Positions 45,500 to 55,314 of a DNA stretch of 64,000 bases are shown in pieces. A program made the translations under genes and the position numbers. Each line of letters starts with the position of its first letter. Positions within the stretch are counted from its first letter, which is position 1. The stretch spans positions 1 through 64,000 of the forward strand of contig NZ_JAQMUB010000091.1 of NCBI RefSeq assembly GCF_028330965.1. Direction: 5' to 3'. The notes under the pieces are model-generated. The model did not search any database. It worked only from the letters and a program-made list of their open reading frames with translations, and was not told the origin of the DNA. Source of the DNA: Oscillatoria sp. CS-180. Lineage in GTDB: Bacteria; Cyanobacteriota; Cyanobacteriia; Phormidesmidales; Phormidesmidaceae.

Positions 45500-45679
45500 C
45501 TACTCTTCGTCGTCGTCCTCTTCATCATCAGTGGGATAGACGAAGCCTTTGGAGCGTCCGGTGAGAACAGACTTGCCCTGGGAGAGTGCTTTTTGAGCTT
45601 GCAGCGCTGCTGTGCGCTTCCAATGCGCTTTGCGCTGATCACGCTTGGCTTTTGAAGTTTTCTTCTTAGGAACCGCCAT
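45500..45679 (-). CDS. rpmF: 50S ribosomal protein L32
   Basis: 59 residues from the ATG at 45679, where the universal start [21 protein letters not shown] begins; the longer frame to 45712 is not conserved. The zinc-binding Cys residues of some L32 proteins are absent, as usual in cyanobacteria, and the tail is acidic (DDEEDDDEE). It is followed by a clear terminator. Confidence 0.95.
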   Translation of the reverse strand: MAVPKKKTSKAKRDQRKAHWKRTAALQAQKALSQGKSVLTGRSKGFVYPTDDEEDDDEE

Positions 45680-45827
45680 GACCGCTAGAAAATTTGACAA
45701 CCTTGTAAGCATAGCATTCTCTAACTGGGAGTACAGCTTTAATTTTTGGAATCAGGCGGATTGTCTTGGCGTGCGCCATCGAAAAAATTAGAAGTGTAGA
45801 GAATGCGGCAGTAGAGGCGTAGGAGAC

Positions 45828-45937
45828 AAAATATAGCGGTGTGCCTTTGAGTTAAGTACACCCCATTCCCTGTCCCTATTCCTTACTCCCCTGAGTCACT
45901 GAGATGTACTTAACCAAGCTGCACAGGGCTATATTTT
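45828..45937. repeat. 110-bp palindromic element
   Basis: The ends are long inverted repeats, AAAATATAGCGGTGTGC against GCACAGGGCTATATTTT (2 mismatches in 17). A second inner inverted pair is GTTAAGTACA against TGTACTTAAC, perfect. The loop between is T- and C-rich. The whole could fold into one long hairpin. It shares TATAGC/GCTATA ends with the 105-bp repeats but not their interior. Confidence 0.65.
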
Positions 45938-45964
45938 CTACTGAAGTGGTGTTGACCCAATTTT

Positions 45965-46387
45965 CTAAAGATCGAGTAGGACGGAGGCGTTGCTATAGTA
46001 CCGGGCCCAATATCGAGGATCGGGGCGTTCTTGCCATTCAGCCCGAGTGACTTGTATTTCCATAGTAGGAATCGCGATTCCCTGGTTGTCGCCAGCGACA
46101 GTAACAATGACCTCTGAGATCAGCGGATCCGTGATAAAGCTGAGCTGAATCTGCGCCTGAGCGATCGCTTCACTCTGCCGCAAAAAAGTGTCATAACGCT
46201 CACCCGGATTCCGAGGAACTAACAGGGTGGACCGCGACGTATAAGCGTGGGCCGCTTGGGGATGGGCCAAGTCAATAACTGAGAAGGCGCCGATGCTGCA
46301 CAATGCGATCGCCAAACCGAAGCCACTCGATAACAAACGCCAAAAGAGTTCTGGGGGACTTATAGGGATAGCAGGGCCGAGTTTCAT
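45965..46387 (-). CDS. Exported protein of unknown function
   Basis: 140 residues. A hydrophobic segment (LLSSGFGLAIALCSIGAFSVIDLAHPQAAHA) looks like a long signal peptide with a likely cut after AHA. The mature part (YTSRSTLLVPRNPGERYDTFLRQSEAIAQAQIQLSF, VTVAGDNQGIAIPTMEIQVTRAEW) suggests a small beta-rich periplasmic domain. I recall similar proteins in cyanobacteria but cannot name a family. It lies divergent from the caspase-like gene, 204 bp apart. Confidence 0.65.
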   Translation of the reverse strand: MKLGPAIPISPPELFWRLLSSGFGLAIALCSIGAFSVIDLAHPQAAHAYTSRSTLLVPRNPGERYDTFLRQSEAIAQAQIQLSFITDPLISEVIVTVAGDNQGIAIPTMEIQVTRAEWQERPDPRYWARYYSNASVLLDL

Positions 46388-46591
46388 AGTCTGATTTACC
46401 GTGAATCGTACATGTCTTTTTGTCTAAAGTTGGCAGTTCAAAGTGTCAAAAGACTGCCTGATCGCTAGAATTAGCATCGTTTTCAAAGGTCTGTGCTATC
46501 GTCTGTGTTCACACCTGGTGTGCAGTTGACGACTGTTACCTCATCGGTGGGAAAAAGATTGACGATTGTATGAGTAAAGGCGAAGGGCAAA

Positions 46592-48667
46592 ATGGCAAAT
46601 CAGTGGGCTCTCCTCATCGGGATCAATCAATATAAAGCGCTACAACCTCTGATGTACGCGCAAACGGATGCAGTCGCTTTGCGAAACTTCTTCGTTGATG
46701 AGCTAGGCATCCCAGTTAACAATTGCACTTTAGTAACCGACCTGTCTGCTTCTATTGAACCTCATGCCTACGCGCCCTTACGTAAAGAGATTGAAAGCCA
46801 GCTCCAAACGCTTTGTCGAGACAAGGTGCAGCCGGGAGATCTGCTGTGGGTCTTTTTCAGCGGCTGTGGTTTAACTGAAGGCGGTCAGGATTATTGGATG
46901 ACCGTGGACTCTGATCCGATGAAGCCGTCAGAGACTGCGATTTCTCTAACCAGTATCTTCAATATTTTGAATCAGGCAAAGACCGATCAAATTCTCCTAG
47001 CGATGGACATGAATCGGAGTCAGGGGGCGATCGGGCATCGGGATATGGGGGCTCAGACCCTAACTTTGGCCAATGATTTCAACATCACTACCTTGTTGTC
47101 TTGTCAGCCGGACGAATTTTCCCATGAGACGATGTACGTTCGGCATGGCTTATTTACTAAGGCTTTGTTAGAGGGACTGCGTTACCACGGCTGTATTACG
47201 ACATCTCAGCTAGGGTCTTATTTGAGCGATCGCGTCCCTGAACTATGTACCCATCACTGCCGCCCGCCCCAGCATCCCGCTATTACCATTCCAGCTGCTC
47301 AGAAATTCATGATGGTGGTGCCGTCTGACGGCCTTGCCAACTTGTCGGTCACTGAAGGTGCAGCTGTGAACTTGAGCAGTGATGTCAGCACGCCGACTAC
47401 GGAGTTTTCCGATAGTCCAGAAGTGGCAGCAGTGCCGCCATCGAGTTGGAACCCCTCGTTGACGAATCAGCCAGCCGCAGCGGTCGCTCCATCGGGCACA
47501 AAGACCTCCTTTGACACCCATGACCTAGCAGTCGAGCAAGGTGAGGTCCGTGTGGATCCTTCTACCGCTTCCAGAAAGCCTTCTGTAGCCGCAGCCAATG
47601 AGCCAAAACAGGGCGCCATTGTTCTTAAAGAAAGAGACAATCCAGAAGACGAATCGGAAGATATTGCGGCGCTAGGTGGGTTATGGAAATGGGGTGCCTT
47701 GGCCGCAGCGATCGCCTTCTTGGTTGGGGTATTTTTCCGCTATCAGCCTGCCCTCTTCAGAGGCGATCGCGCGGCTGATGCAGACAGGCCTACGGTGACG
47801 GCTGCCGGCGACTCAGTTGCCAACGACTCTGAAGCAGCCGCAGACGCTGGAGAAACTTCTCCCGAAGGTGAGGAAGTGCCCCCAACTGGCGAATCGCTCT
47901 TTCCCGCCGAAATTGATCCCATCGAGGCTGGAGAGACGGCCTTGCAGAGAGCTGAGGAAGCGATCGCGACGAGCCGCTATGGTGAAGCTCGGGCTTGGCT
48001 GACTCAGGTGCCGCCTGAATTGCAAGACAGCACCTACCAGTCACTGCTTCAGCAGGCTAATAGTGAAGTGGCTGAGGCCGCTGTTCGCAACCAAAGCGTT
48101 TTGGAAAGCGCCCGTCAGATTATTCAGCCGGCTTCTGCGTCCATGTTCAACGATGCCATTGAGCAAGCTCGCCAAGTGCCGCCTGAGGATCCCTATTACG
48201 AACAGGCTCAGGCTGACATTGCTCGTTGGAGTCAGGTGATTCTAGATTTAGCTGAAGGTCGCGCGGCCAGTGGCAATATCAATGGAGCAATCGCGGCGGC
48301 CCGATTAGTACCGGATGACCAGCCTGCCATTGCTGATTTGGCTCAACAGCGGATTGGGACTTGGGAACAACAGATTGCAAACCAGGATTTGATTCAACAG
48401 GCTCAGAATTCTCTACAGCCCGGACAAGCGAGTTCCTTTAATGACGCCGTTCGGACCCTTGAGCAAATTACGCCTGATCAGCCGGGCTATGAAACCGCTC
48501 AAGCTCGAATCAATCAGTGGAGTGAAGATATTTTGGCGATCGCCCGGGCAAGAGCCGCCCAGGGTGATTTAGGCGGCGCGATCGCGGCGGCTAGGTTAGT
48601 GCCCGACAATCAGGCTGCCTATGCGGAAGCTCAACAGGAAATTCAGCGCTGGCAGGAGCAACTATAG
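46592..48667 (+). CDS. Caspase-like protein with both catalytic residues replaced
   Basis: 691 residues. Residues 1-235 are a C14 caspase/metacaspase fold (WALLIGINQYKALQPLMYAQTDAVALRNFF, PGDLLWVFFSG, TKALLEGL). The catalytic His, normally SGHG, is Cys (SGCG, C92). The catalytic Cys, normally DxC, is Asn (DMN, N141). It should be proteolytically dead. A low-complexity linker leads to one membrane helix (about 360-385, WGALAAAIAFLVGVFF). The C-terminal ~250 residues are three imperfect helical repeats (INGAIAAARLVPDDQPA, LGGAIAAARLVPDNQAA). Pseudo-orthocaspases exist in cyanobacteria; this may be a regulatory decoy or scaffold. Confidence 0.85.
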   Translation: MANQWALLIGINQYKALQPLMYAQTDAVALRNFFVDELGIPVNNCTLVTDLSASIEPHAYAPLRKEIESQLQTLCRDKVQPGDLLWVFFSGCGLTEGGQDYWMTVDSDPMKPSETAISLTSIFNILNQAKTDQILLAMDMNRSQGAIGHRDMGAQTLTLANDFNITTLLSCQPDEFSHETMYVRHGLFTKALLEGLRYHGCITTSQLGSYLSDRVPELCTHHCRPPQHPAITIPAAQKFMMVVPSDGLANLSVTEGAAVNLSSDVSTPTTEFSDSPEVAAVPPSSWNPSLTNQPAAAVAPSGTKTSFDTHDLAVEQGEVRVDPSTASRKPSVAAANEPKQGAIVLKERDNPEDESEDIAALGGLWKWGALAAAIAFLVGVFFRYQPALFRGDRAADADRPTVTAAGDSVANDSEAAADAGETSPEGEEVPPTGESLFPAEIDPIEAGETALQRAEEAIATSRYGEARAWLTQVPPELQDSTYQSLLQQANSEVAEAAVRNQSVLESARQIIQPASASMFNDAIEQARQVPPEDPYYEQAQADIARWSQVILDLAEGRAASGNINGAIAAARLVPDDQPAIADLAQQRIGTWEQQIANQDLIQQAQNSLQPGQASSFNDAVRTLEQITPDQPGYETAQARINQWSEDILAIARARAAQGDLGGAIAAARLVPDNQAAYAEAQQEIQRWQEQL

Positions 48668-49006
48668 TCAATTAGGCACGAGTCTTAGGGAGCTAAAGCG
48701 TGTTCTGAGAGGGCATGGTTCTGTGTCCCCTTTCGAGATACCATTTTTTCGTTAGAGGCGGTCTCCATCGCAGTTGGCAGCAGACTACGAACAGTAGGCA
48801 GAATCAATCTCTTCTGCACTATGAACTTCGCGTTCTCGTTTGTCCTGAACTGAACCGCTGTGGCGAGAACAGTTGGTTTATAGAAACCTTGGTACGAGTT
48901 TTTTAGGAAAGGTTTCTCTGAACTGGAGACCGACCGGATGATATGACCTCGCTGGGGCATAAACTGTCAAATTACGAAGGATGACTCCCGACTAGCATTA
49001 GAAGCC
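48668..49006. other. Intergenic stretch before the rhamnose operon
   Basis: 339 bp without a gene. A perfect 9-bp inverted repeat AGAAACCTT/AAGGTTTCT (48882-48890 and 48909-48917) encloses an 18-nt loop and lies about 90 bp upstream of rfbC; it could be an operator or leader hairpin for the operon. Confidence 0.4.
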
Positions 49007-49558
49007 ATGAAAATAATTCCCACAGAAATCCCTGAGGTGCTGATCATAGAGCCGCAAGTTTACGGCGACCATCGTGGATTTTTCATGGAAAGTTTTAATC
49101 AGAAGCAGTTCCAAGACAAGACTGAAATCATCTGCCATTTCGTCCAAGACAACCATTCCCGGTCCAAAGGCGGCATCTTGAGAGGGCTGCACTATCAAAT
49201 CAAATCGCCTCAGGGAAAGCTGCTGCGGGTTGTGAACGGAGAAATCTTTGACGTCGCGGTCGATATTCGTCGCAATTCCCCCACGTTTCGGCAATGGGTG
49301 GGCGTTGTGCTCTCGGCTGAAAACTATCGGCAGTTGTGGGTGCCAGAGGGTTTCGCGCACGGCTTTTATGTCGTGTCGGACAGTGCAGACGTGCTGTACA
49401 AAACGACCGATTACTATGCGCCTCAGCACGAACGCACCATCATGTGGAATGACGAGGATCTTGGAATCGCCTGGCCTATTGGCGACAAGGAACCCGTATT
49501 ATCAGCTAAAGATCAGAAGGGCGATCGCCTAAGAGCAGCTGAGGTTTTTGAGACATGA
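49007..49558 (+). CDS. rfbC: dTDP-4-dehydrorhamnose 3,5-epimerase
   Basis: 183 residues. Third step of dTDP-L-rhamnose synthesis. Signature segments are GDHRGFFMESFNQKQF, FVQDNHSRSKGGILRGLHYQ with the catalytic His, VFDVAVDIRR-type IFDVAVDIRRNSPTF and PEGFAHGFYVVSD with the second His region. It is the first gene of an rfbC-rfbD-rfbA-rfbB operon; its stop overlaps the rfbD start (ATGA). Confidence 0.95.
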   Translation: MKIIPTEIPEVLIIEPQVYGDHRGFFMESFNQKQFQDKTEIICHFVQDNHSRSKGGILRGLHYQIKSPQGKLLRVVNGEIFDVAVDIRRNSPTFRQWVGVVLSAENYRQLWVPEGFAHGFYVVSDSADVLYKTTDYYAPQHERTIMWNDEDLGIAWPIGDKEPVLSAKDQKGDRLRAAEVFET

Positions 49559-50430
49559 AGATTCTGCTGATTGGTGGGCAAGGTCAAGTTGGACAAGAGC
49601 TGCAGACCACTCTTCCCGCGATCGGTGAGGTGGTTGTTTGGGATCGCACTCATCTTGATCTCACCGAGCTAGACGACATCGCGCCCAAGGTCGTGGCTCA
49701 GCAGCCCGATGTCATCGTGAACGCGGCGGCCTACACTGCCGTGGATAAAGCGGAGACCGAACAAACCCTAGCCTTTCGGATCAATGGTGACGCACCTGGC
49801 AAGCTAGCGGCAGCTGCTACAAACTGTAGGGCGGCGCTGGTCCACATCTCAACAGATTATGTCTTTGACGGGAGTCAGAACCGTCCCTATCAGCCCGATG
49901 ACAAGCCTAATCCGCTGGGAGCATACGGTCAGTCCAAACGGGCTGGGGAACTGGCGGTACAGGCGGCCTGCGATCGCCACATCATTTTTCGTACGGCCTG
50001 GGTGTACGGGGCCAAGGGACAAGGCAACTTTGTCAAAACGATGCTACGACTGGGAGCAGAGCGAGAAACGCTGAATGTGGTTTACGACCAAGTCGGATCC
50101 CCAACCTGGGCCTATGAAATTGCCGCAGCAATGACTGCTCTGATCCCCACGTTGAATTCCGCTAATTTCGGCACGTATCACTTCACAAATAGCGGCGCCG
50201 TTAGCTGGTATGATTTCGCAGTTGCCATTTTTGAGGAGGCAGCTCTCCTCGGTCATCCTCTTAAGATCAATCAGGTGAACCCCATTACGAGTGACCAGTA
50301 TCCAACAGTGACTCAACGACCGCATTACTCAGTACTAGCGGGGGAAAAACTGGCTCATTTGATTTGCCGATCAGCTCCCCACTGGCGAGAAAGTCTGAGA
50401 AAGATGCTGAAAGAGTATCTACTCGCATAG
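49555..50430 (+). CDS. rfbD: dTDP-4-dehydrorhamnose reductase
   Basis: 291 residues. Final step, giving dTDP-L-rhamnose with NAD(P)H. It is an extended short-chain dehydrogenase: ILLIGGQGQVGQEL at the N-terminus, NAAAYTAVDKAE, HISTDYVFDGSQNRPY, and the YGQSKRAGE motif with catalytic Tyr and Lys. FRTAWVYGAKGQGNFVKTML is also typical. It is coupled to rfbC by a 4-bp overlap. Confidence 0.95.
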   Translation: MKILLIGGQGQVGQELQTTLPAIGEVVVWDRTHLDLTELDDIAPKVVAQQPDVIVNAAAYTAVDKAETEQTLAFRINGDAPGKLAAAATNCRAALVHISTDYVFDGSQNRPYQPDDKPNPLGAYGQSKRAGELAVQAACDRHIIFRTAWVYGAKGQGNFVKTMLRLGAERETLNVVYDQVGSPTWAYEIAAAMTALIPTLNSANFGTYHFTNSGAVSWYDFAVAIFEEAALLGHPLKINQVNPITSDQYPTVTQRPHYSVLAGEKLAHLICRSAPHWRESLRKMLKEYLLA

Positions 50431-50450
50431 TCGCAACTGAGGTTACCAGG

Positions 50451-51530
50451 ATGGACATGAAAGCGTTGATTTTGTCAGGCGGACGGGGGACCCGTCTCAG
50501 ACCATTAACCTATACGGGTGCCAAACAGTTAGTTCCCGTCGTCAACAAACCCATCCTCTGGTACGGCATTGAGCAAATTGTGGCTGCGGGTATTTCTGAC
50601 ATTGGAATCGTCATTAGCCCAGAAACAGGCGACGACATTCGCAGCATGACTGGGGATGGTTCCCAATTTGGCGCAAAAATCACCTACATTCCTCAAGACA
50701 GTCCTGATGGGTTGGCTCATGCGGTCAAAATAGCGAAGCCGTTTCTGCAGAATTCGCCTTTCTTGATGTATCTAGGCGACAACCTGATCCGCGATAATCT
50801 AGTGAACTTTGTGGAAAAGTTCACTCAGCAGTCCTTAGACGCCCTGATTTTGCTCAAACAAGTGCCCAATCCAACTGCTTTTGGAGTGGCTGTGCTTAAT
50901 CAGCAGGGCAACGTGATTCGACTGGTTGAAAAGCCAAAAGATCCCCCCTCTGATTTCGCGTTAGTTGGCGTCTACCTGTTCTCAGCCGTCGTTCACGACA
51001 TCATTGAAACCTTGCAGCCCTCAGCCCGAGGAGAGTTGGAAATTACGGACGCTATTCAGTCTTTAGTTGATGCGGACAAAAACGTCATGGCCCAGCCTCT
51101 TCAAGGTTGGTGGTTGGACACGGGTAAAAAGGACGACTTGCTAGCGGCCAATCAAATTATTTTGGACGAGACGCTTTCTAGCAAAATTGAAGGTCAGGTG
51201 GATGACGCGACCAAAATTAGCGGTCGGGTGGCCATTGGTCACGGCTCGACGGTGATTAATTCAACCATTCGGGGACCCGTCGCGATCGGGCAAAACTGCC
51301 ATATTGAGAATTGCTTTATTGGCTCCTACAGCAGCATTGCTGACGGTGTGAAGCTGACAGATATTGAGCTAGACCACAGCGTTGTTCTTGAAAACGCCAC
51401 CATTCAGGACTTGCATCAGCGCATCACAGATAGCCTGATTGGCCGAAAAGCACAGCTTGTGCAGTGTCTCGATCGCCCCAAAGCACTCCGATTCATGATT
51501 GGAGATGACAGTCACATCGAACTCACTTGA
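50451..51530 (+). CDS. rfbA: Glucose-1-phosphate thymidylyltransferase (long type)
   Basis: 359 residues from the ATG at 50451 (GAGG upstream); the open frame to 50364 overlaps rfbD and is not family-like. It makes dTDP-glucose from glucose 1-phosphate and dTTP. The nucleotidyl loop is LSGGRGTRLRPLT with KQLVPVVNKP; then FLMYLGDN and GWWLDTGKKDDLL. The C-terminal ~110 residues form a left-handed beta-helix (ISGRVAIGHGSTVINSTIRGPVAIGQNCHIENCFI), so this is the long RmlA/RffH-like variant found in archaea, actinobacteria and cyanobacteria and not the short E. coli RmlA. Confidence 0.93.
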   Translation: MDMKALILSGGRGTRLRPLTYTGAKQLVPVVNKPILWYGIEQIVAAGISDIGIVISPETGDDIRSMTGDGSQFGAKITYIPQDSPDGLAHAVKIAKPFLQNSPFLMYLGDNLIRDNLVNFVEKFTQQSLDALILLKQVPNPTAFGVAVLNQQGNVIRLVEKPKDPPSDFALVGVYLFSAVVHDIIETLQPSARGELEITDAIQSLVDADKNVMAQPLQGWWLDTGKKDDLLAANQIILDETLSSKIEGQVDDATKISGRVAIGHGSTVINSTIRGPVAIGQNCHIENCFIGSYSSIADGVKLTDIELDHSVVLENATIQDLHQRITDSLIGRKAQLVQCLDRPKALRFMIGDDSHIELT

Positions 51531-51565
51531 TTTGTCAGACATTGTTCGTTTGATCCCTGATATTT

Positions 51566-52645
51566 TTGATGAAAACTATGGCTAAGCGAGGACAGCGGAT
51601 ATTAGTGACCGGCGGGGCTGGATTTATTGGCTCCAATTTTGTGCGGCACTGGTGCGATCGCGCCGATGAGATGGTGGTGCTGGACGCGCTGACCTATGCG
51701 GGCAATCGAGCGACCCTGTCCGATTTGGAAGCCAGAGAGGAGTTCTCTCTGGTTGAAGGGGACATCGGTGATGCCGCTCTGGTGGCGCAAATCCTTGAGC
51801 AAAATCGCATTGATACCCTGGTTCATTTTGCGGCAGAGTCCCACGTTGATCGCTCTATCCTGGGTCCGGCAGCCTTTGTGCAAACCAATGTGGTGGGCAC
51901 CTTCACCCTGCTCGAAGCCTTCCGCAAGCACTGGGACACGGCAGGAAAACCCGATGATTTTCGCTTTCTGCACGTGTCTACCGATGAGGTCTTTGGCAGC
52001 CTTGGCCCGGAAGATCCGGCTTTCTCAGAAACTACACCCTATGCACCCAACAGTCCGTACTCAGCCTCTAAAGCTGGGAGCGACCACCTCGTCCGAGCCT
52101 ACTTTCACACTTACGGCCTGCCCACGCTAATCACAAATTGCTCGAATAACTATGGGCCGTATCAGTTCCCAGAAAAGCTGATTCCGCTCATGTGCGTCAA
52201 CATCCTGCTGGGCAAACCGCTGCCGGTGTATGGCGATGGGCAAAACATTCGCGACTGGCTGCATGTAGAGGATCACTGCGAAGCGATCGCGATCGTTCTT
52301 CAACAGGCAACTCCTGGCGAAACTTACAACATTGGCGGCAATAATCAGGTCAAAAATATCGAGATTGTGGAATCTCTCTGCGATCTCATGGATCAGCTTG
52401 CCCCTGAATTACCGACTCAGCCTGCCCGAGACTTGATTACCTTTGTCACTGATCGTCCAGGGCACGATCGCCGCTACGCTATGAACATCTCTAAAATTCA
52501 GCGGGACCTAGATTGGCAGCCTAAATATGACTTTGCCACTGGGCTGAAGCAAACCGTACAGTGGTATCTTACGCATCGTGACTGGTGGCAGCCCCTGCTA
52601 TCCGAAGAATATCAGACCTATTACCGCAATTTGTACAGCGTGTAG
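51566..52645 (+). CDS. rfbB: dTDP-glucose 4,6-dehydratase
   Basis: 359 residues; the start may be any of the first Met codons (51566, 51569, 51578). It converts dTDP-glucose to the 4-keto-6-deoxy sugar. The NAD-binding loop is ILVTGGAGFIGSNFVRHW, with HFAAESHVDRSI, FLHVSTDEVFGSL (catalytic Thr-Asp-Glu) and YSASKAGSDHLVRAY for Tyr and Lys. NCSNNYGPYQFPEKLIPL and GQNIRDWLHVEDHC complete the family pattern. It ends the rhamnose operon. Confidence 0.96.
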   Translation: MMKTMAKRGQRILVTGGAGFIGSNFVRHWCDRADEMVVLDALTYAGNRATLSDLEAREEFSLVEGDIGDAALVAQILEQNRIDTLVHFAAESHVDRSILGPAAFVQTNVVGTFTLLEAFRKHWDTAGKPDDFRFLHVSTDEVFGSLGPEDPAFSETTPYAPNSPYSASKAGSDHLVRAYFHTYGLPTLITNCSNNYGPYQFPEKLIPLMCVNILLGKPLPVYGDGQNIRDWLHVEDHCEAIAIVLQQATPGETYNIGGNNQVKNIEIVESLCDLMDQLAPELPTQPARDLITFVTDRPGHDRRYAMNISKIQRDLDWQPKYDFATGLKQTVQWYLTHRDWWQPLLSEEYQTYYRNLYSV

Positions 52646-52881
52646 AGAAGGGTTGAAAACCAGCGTCTTACATCGCCGTCTCCAACGGTTGGTACATAAT
52701 GCTGAGGCCCTAACTCTATTTTTCAATACCTATTATTGAGGCAATCTTTAGCTGACATAAAGACTTTCGAGCTTTCCAATTGGACTTTCTAACATGGGTG
52801 CGGGGCATAAATACGCTGCGCACATAATAAACATGCTGGCGCGTAGCGACACTGCTTCTGACGTCCATTTGGGAGGCTTGA

Positions 52882-53937
52882 ATGGTTGACAGTTATCAAC
52901 CGTCCTCGGAACATACGCTGGATCGTGACTGCACAACACTGTCTCGTCATGTGCTGCAGCAGCTTCAAAGCTTCGGATCTGAAGCTCAGGATCTCAGCGC
53001 TTTAATGAATCGGATTGCCCTTGCCGGTAAGCTGATCGCTCGTCATCTTTCTCGCTCAGGGTTAGTTGCAGATACCTTGGGGTTTACAGGCGAAACCAAT
53101 GTTCAGGGAGAAGCCGTCAAAAAGATGGACGTGTACGCCAATGACGTCTTCATCTCTGTGTTTAAGCAGAGCGGTTTAGTCTGTCGGCTGGCCTCAGAGG
53201 AGATGGACAAGCCCTACTACATTCCTGAAAACTGCCCGATTGGACGATATACCCTGCTCTACGACCCGATTGATGGATCGTCCAACGTTGATATTAATCT
53301 GAACGTGGGCTCAATTTTTGCCATTCGTCGGCAGAGCGGAGATGATCTCGATCAATCTGCCTCAGATTTGCTGACGAATGGACAAGATCAGCTAGCGGCT
53401 GGCTATATCTTGTATGGCCCCACCACCGTTCTAGTCTATTCCATCGGATATGGAGTGCACTCCTTCACGCTAGATCCCAGCCTCGGGGAATTCATTTTGG
53501 CGTCTGAAAATATTCGCATTCCTGAGCACGGGCCGAACTATAGCGTCAACGAAGGGAATTTCTGGCAATGGGAAGAGTCCATTCGCGATTTTATTCGTTA
53601 CGTTCACAGGCATGAAGGGTATTCATCGCGATATAGCGGTGCATTGGTGGGTGATTTTCATCGGATTTTGCTTCAGGGCGGAGTTTTTCTCTATCCCGGT
53701 ACGGTGAAGAAACCTGATGGCAAATTACGTCTGTTGTATGAAACGGCACCGTTGGCTTTCTTGGCTGAACAGGCTGGAGGCCAAGCCAGTACGGGTACAG
53801 AGAGACTGTTGGATGTGGTTCCAACTGAACTCCATCAGCGAACGCCAGTTGTGATTGGTAGTTCTGAGGACGTCATGCTAGTGGAGTCTTTCATCAAAGA
53901 ACGTATCCGGGAACAAGCAACCATCGGAGCGACTTAG
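52882..53937 (+). CDS. fbp: Fructose-1,6-bisphosphatase, class 1
   Basis: 351 residues with GGGAGG before the ATG. It hydrolyses fructose 1,6-bisphosphate in gluconeogenesis and the Calvin cycle. The metal site is [24 protein letters not shown], and [22 protein letters not shown] and [20 protein letters not shown] are class-1 segments. Class 1 enzymes in cyanobacteria coexist with the bifunctional GlpX type. It heads a cluster with tal, zwf and opcA, a conserved cyanobacterial arrangement tying FBPase to the oxidative pentose phosphate pathway. Confidence 0.95.
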   Translation: MVDSYQPSSEHTLDRDCTTLSRHVLQQLQSFGSEAQDLSALMNRIALAGKLIARHLSRSGLVADTLGFTGETNVQGEAVKKMDVYANDVFISVFKQSGLVCRLASEEMDKPYYIPENCPIGRYTLLYDPIDGSSNVDINLNVGSIFAIRRQSGDDLDQSASDLLTNGQDQLAAGYILYGPTTVLVYSIGYGVHSFTLDPSLGEFILASENIRIPEHGPNYSVNEGNFWQWEESIRDFIRYVHRHEGYSSRYSGALVGDFHRILLQGGVFLYPGTVKKPDGKLRLLYETAPLAFLAEQAGGQASTGTERLLDVVPTELHQRTPVVIGSSEDVMLVESFIKERIREQATIGAT

Positions 53938-54068
53938 CTAGATACTGGTTCAACGCCCTATCAGACTAAGTTTCGCTTCATGACGCGCGATCGCCCCTCG
54001 CCAAATCTGAAGCAGTTGCCCCCATTAAAACCCAGTCCACTGAACTGCTGATACGTAGGAGATTACTG

Positions 54069-55214
54069 ATGACAATGACTGCTGATAATCCCATCCTGCA
54101 CCTCAAAGATTATGGCCAGAGTGTCTGGATGGACAACCTCAGCCGCGACATCTTGGAATCGGGCGAGCTGAAACAACTGATTGAAAGTCGTGACGTCCAT
54201 GGGATCACCTCCAATCCAGCCATTTTTGAGAAGGCGATCGCGGGCAATGCCATTTACGACGCTGACATCGAGGCGGGGATTCGTGATGGTAAATCCGTCG
54301 AAGAAATTTACGAGTCTTTAGTATTTGAAGACATCCGTAATGCTTGCGATGTCCTGATGCCGATTTACGAAGAGACCAATCACCTAGATGGATATGTCAG
54401 CTTGGAAGTGCCCCCCAGCATGGCCCGCAATGCGGACACTACTCTAGAAGCAGCACGCCGCTACTTCAACGAATTGCAGCGTCCTAACCTGATGATTAAA
54501 ATCCCTGGAACTTCAGAGGGATTACCTGCCGTAGAAGCGGCGATTCGCGATGGCATCAACGTTAACGTCACCCTGCTATTCTCTGTGCAGAGCTATATCA
54601 ACACAGCCTGGGCTTACATTCGCGGCCTTGAGGCCCGGGTCGAAGCGGGTGAAGACATTAGCAGCGTGGCATCAGTCGCCAGCTTCTTCCTGAGCAGAAT
54701 TGACAGCAAGGTGGATGCTCAGTTAGAGGAACTAGCGGCCAAGGCGGATGATATCAACGTGCAGGCCAAGCTCAATGAGGCTAAGGGTAAGGTCGCGATC
54801 GCTAACGCCAAGATTGCTTACCAGGAGTACAAAAAGATCATTAGCAGCGATCGCTGGAAAGCACTAGCGGAGAAAGGTGCACGGGTTCAGCGGCTACTTT
54901 GGGCTAGCACCAGCACCAAGAACCCTGACTATAGCGATGTGATGTACGTGGACGAGTTGATTGGCCCTGATACCGTCAACACTCTGCCGCCGAACACCAT
55001 TGAAGCGTGTGCCGACCATTGCGATGTGGACAGCCGCATTGAAACCAATGTGGAAGAAGCACAGCGGTTGATTGCGAATTTGCCTGAGCTTGGCGTTGAC
55101 CTAGATCAGGTTATGGATGAGCTGCTGGAAGAAGGCATTGATAAGTTCATCAAGCCTTTTGACACGCTGATGGATTCGTTAGTGACCAAGGTTAAGCAGT
55201 TATCTCCTGCGTAA
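54069..55214 (+). CDS. tal: Transaldolase
   Basis: 381 residues. It moves dihydroxyacetone units in the pentose phosphate pathway. The family start YGQSVWMDNLSRDILESGEL and GITSNPAIFEKAI are present, with the Schiff-base Lys in NLMIKIPGTSEGLPA and NVTLLFSVQSY following. The length matches the long, actinobacterial/cyanobacterial transaldolase subgroup. A terminator follows it (55228-55263), so zwf probably has its own promoter as well. Confidence 0.95.
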   Translation: MTMTADNPILHLKDYGQSVWMDNLSRDILESGELKQLIESRDVHGITSNPAIFEKAIAGNAIYDADIEAGIRDGKSVEEIYESLVFEDIRNACDVLMPIYEETNHLDGYVSLEVPPSMARNADTTLEAARRYFNELQRPNLMIKIPGTSEGLPAVEAAIRDGINVNVTLLFSVQSYINTAWAYIRGLEARVEAGEDISSVASVASFFLSRIDSKVDAQLEELAAKADDINVQAKLNEAKGKVAIANAKIAYQEYKKIISSDRWKALAEKGARVQRLLWASTSTKNPDYSDVMYVDELIGPDTVNTLPPNTIEACADHCDVDSRIETNVEEAQRLIANLPELGVDLDQVMDELLEEGIDKFIKPFDTLMDSLVTKVKQLSPA

Positions 55215-55227
55215 GTTAATGCGACTC

Positions 55228-55263
55228 AGGGGCGAGGTCCATTGGCCGATCTCGCTCCTTTTC
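55228..55263 (+). terminator. Terminator downstream of tal
   Basis: GGGGCGAGGTC pairs with GATCTCGCTCC (two mismatches) around a short CATTGGCC loop, followed by TTTT. Confidence 0.75.
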
Positions 55264-55314
55264 AATCGGTATCTGACTGTTCTGTTCATTTAGCTCCCAA
55301 CTACAGAAAACTTT

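Noticed and set aside
46592-47300. Active metacaspase
   Set aside because: The positions of the catalytic His and Cys carry Cys92 and Asn141.
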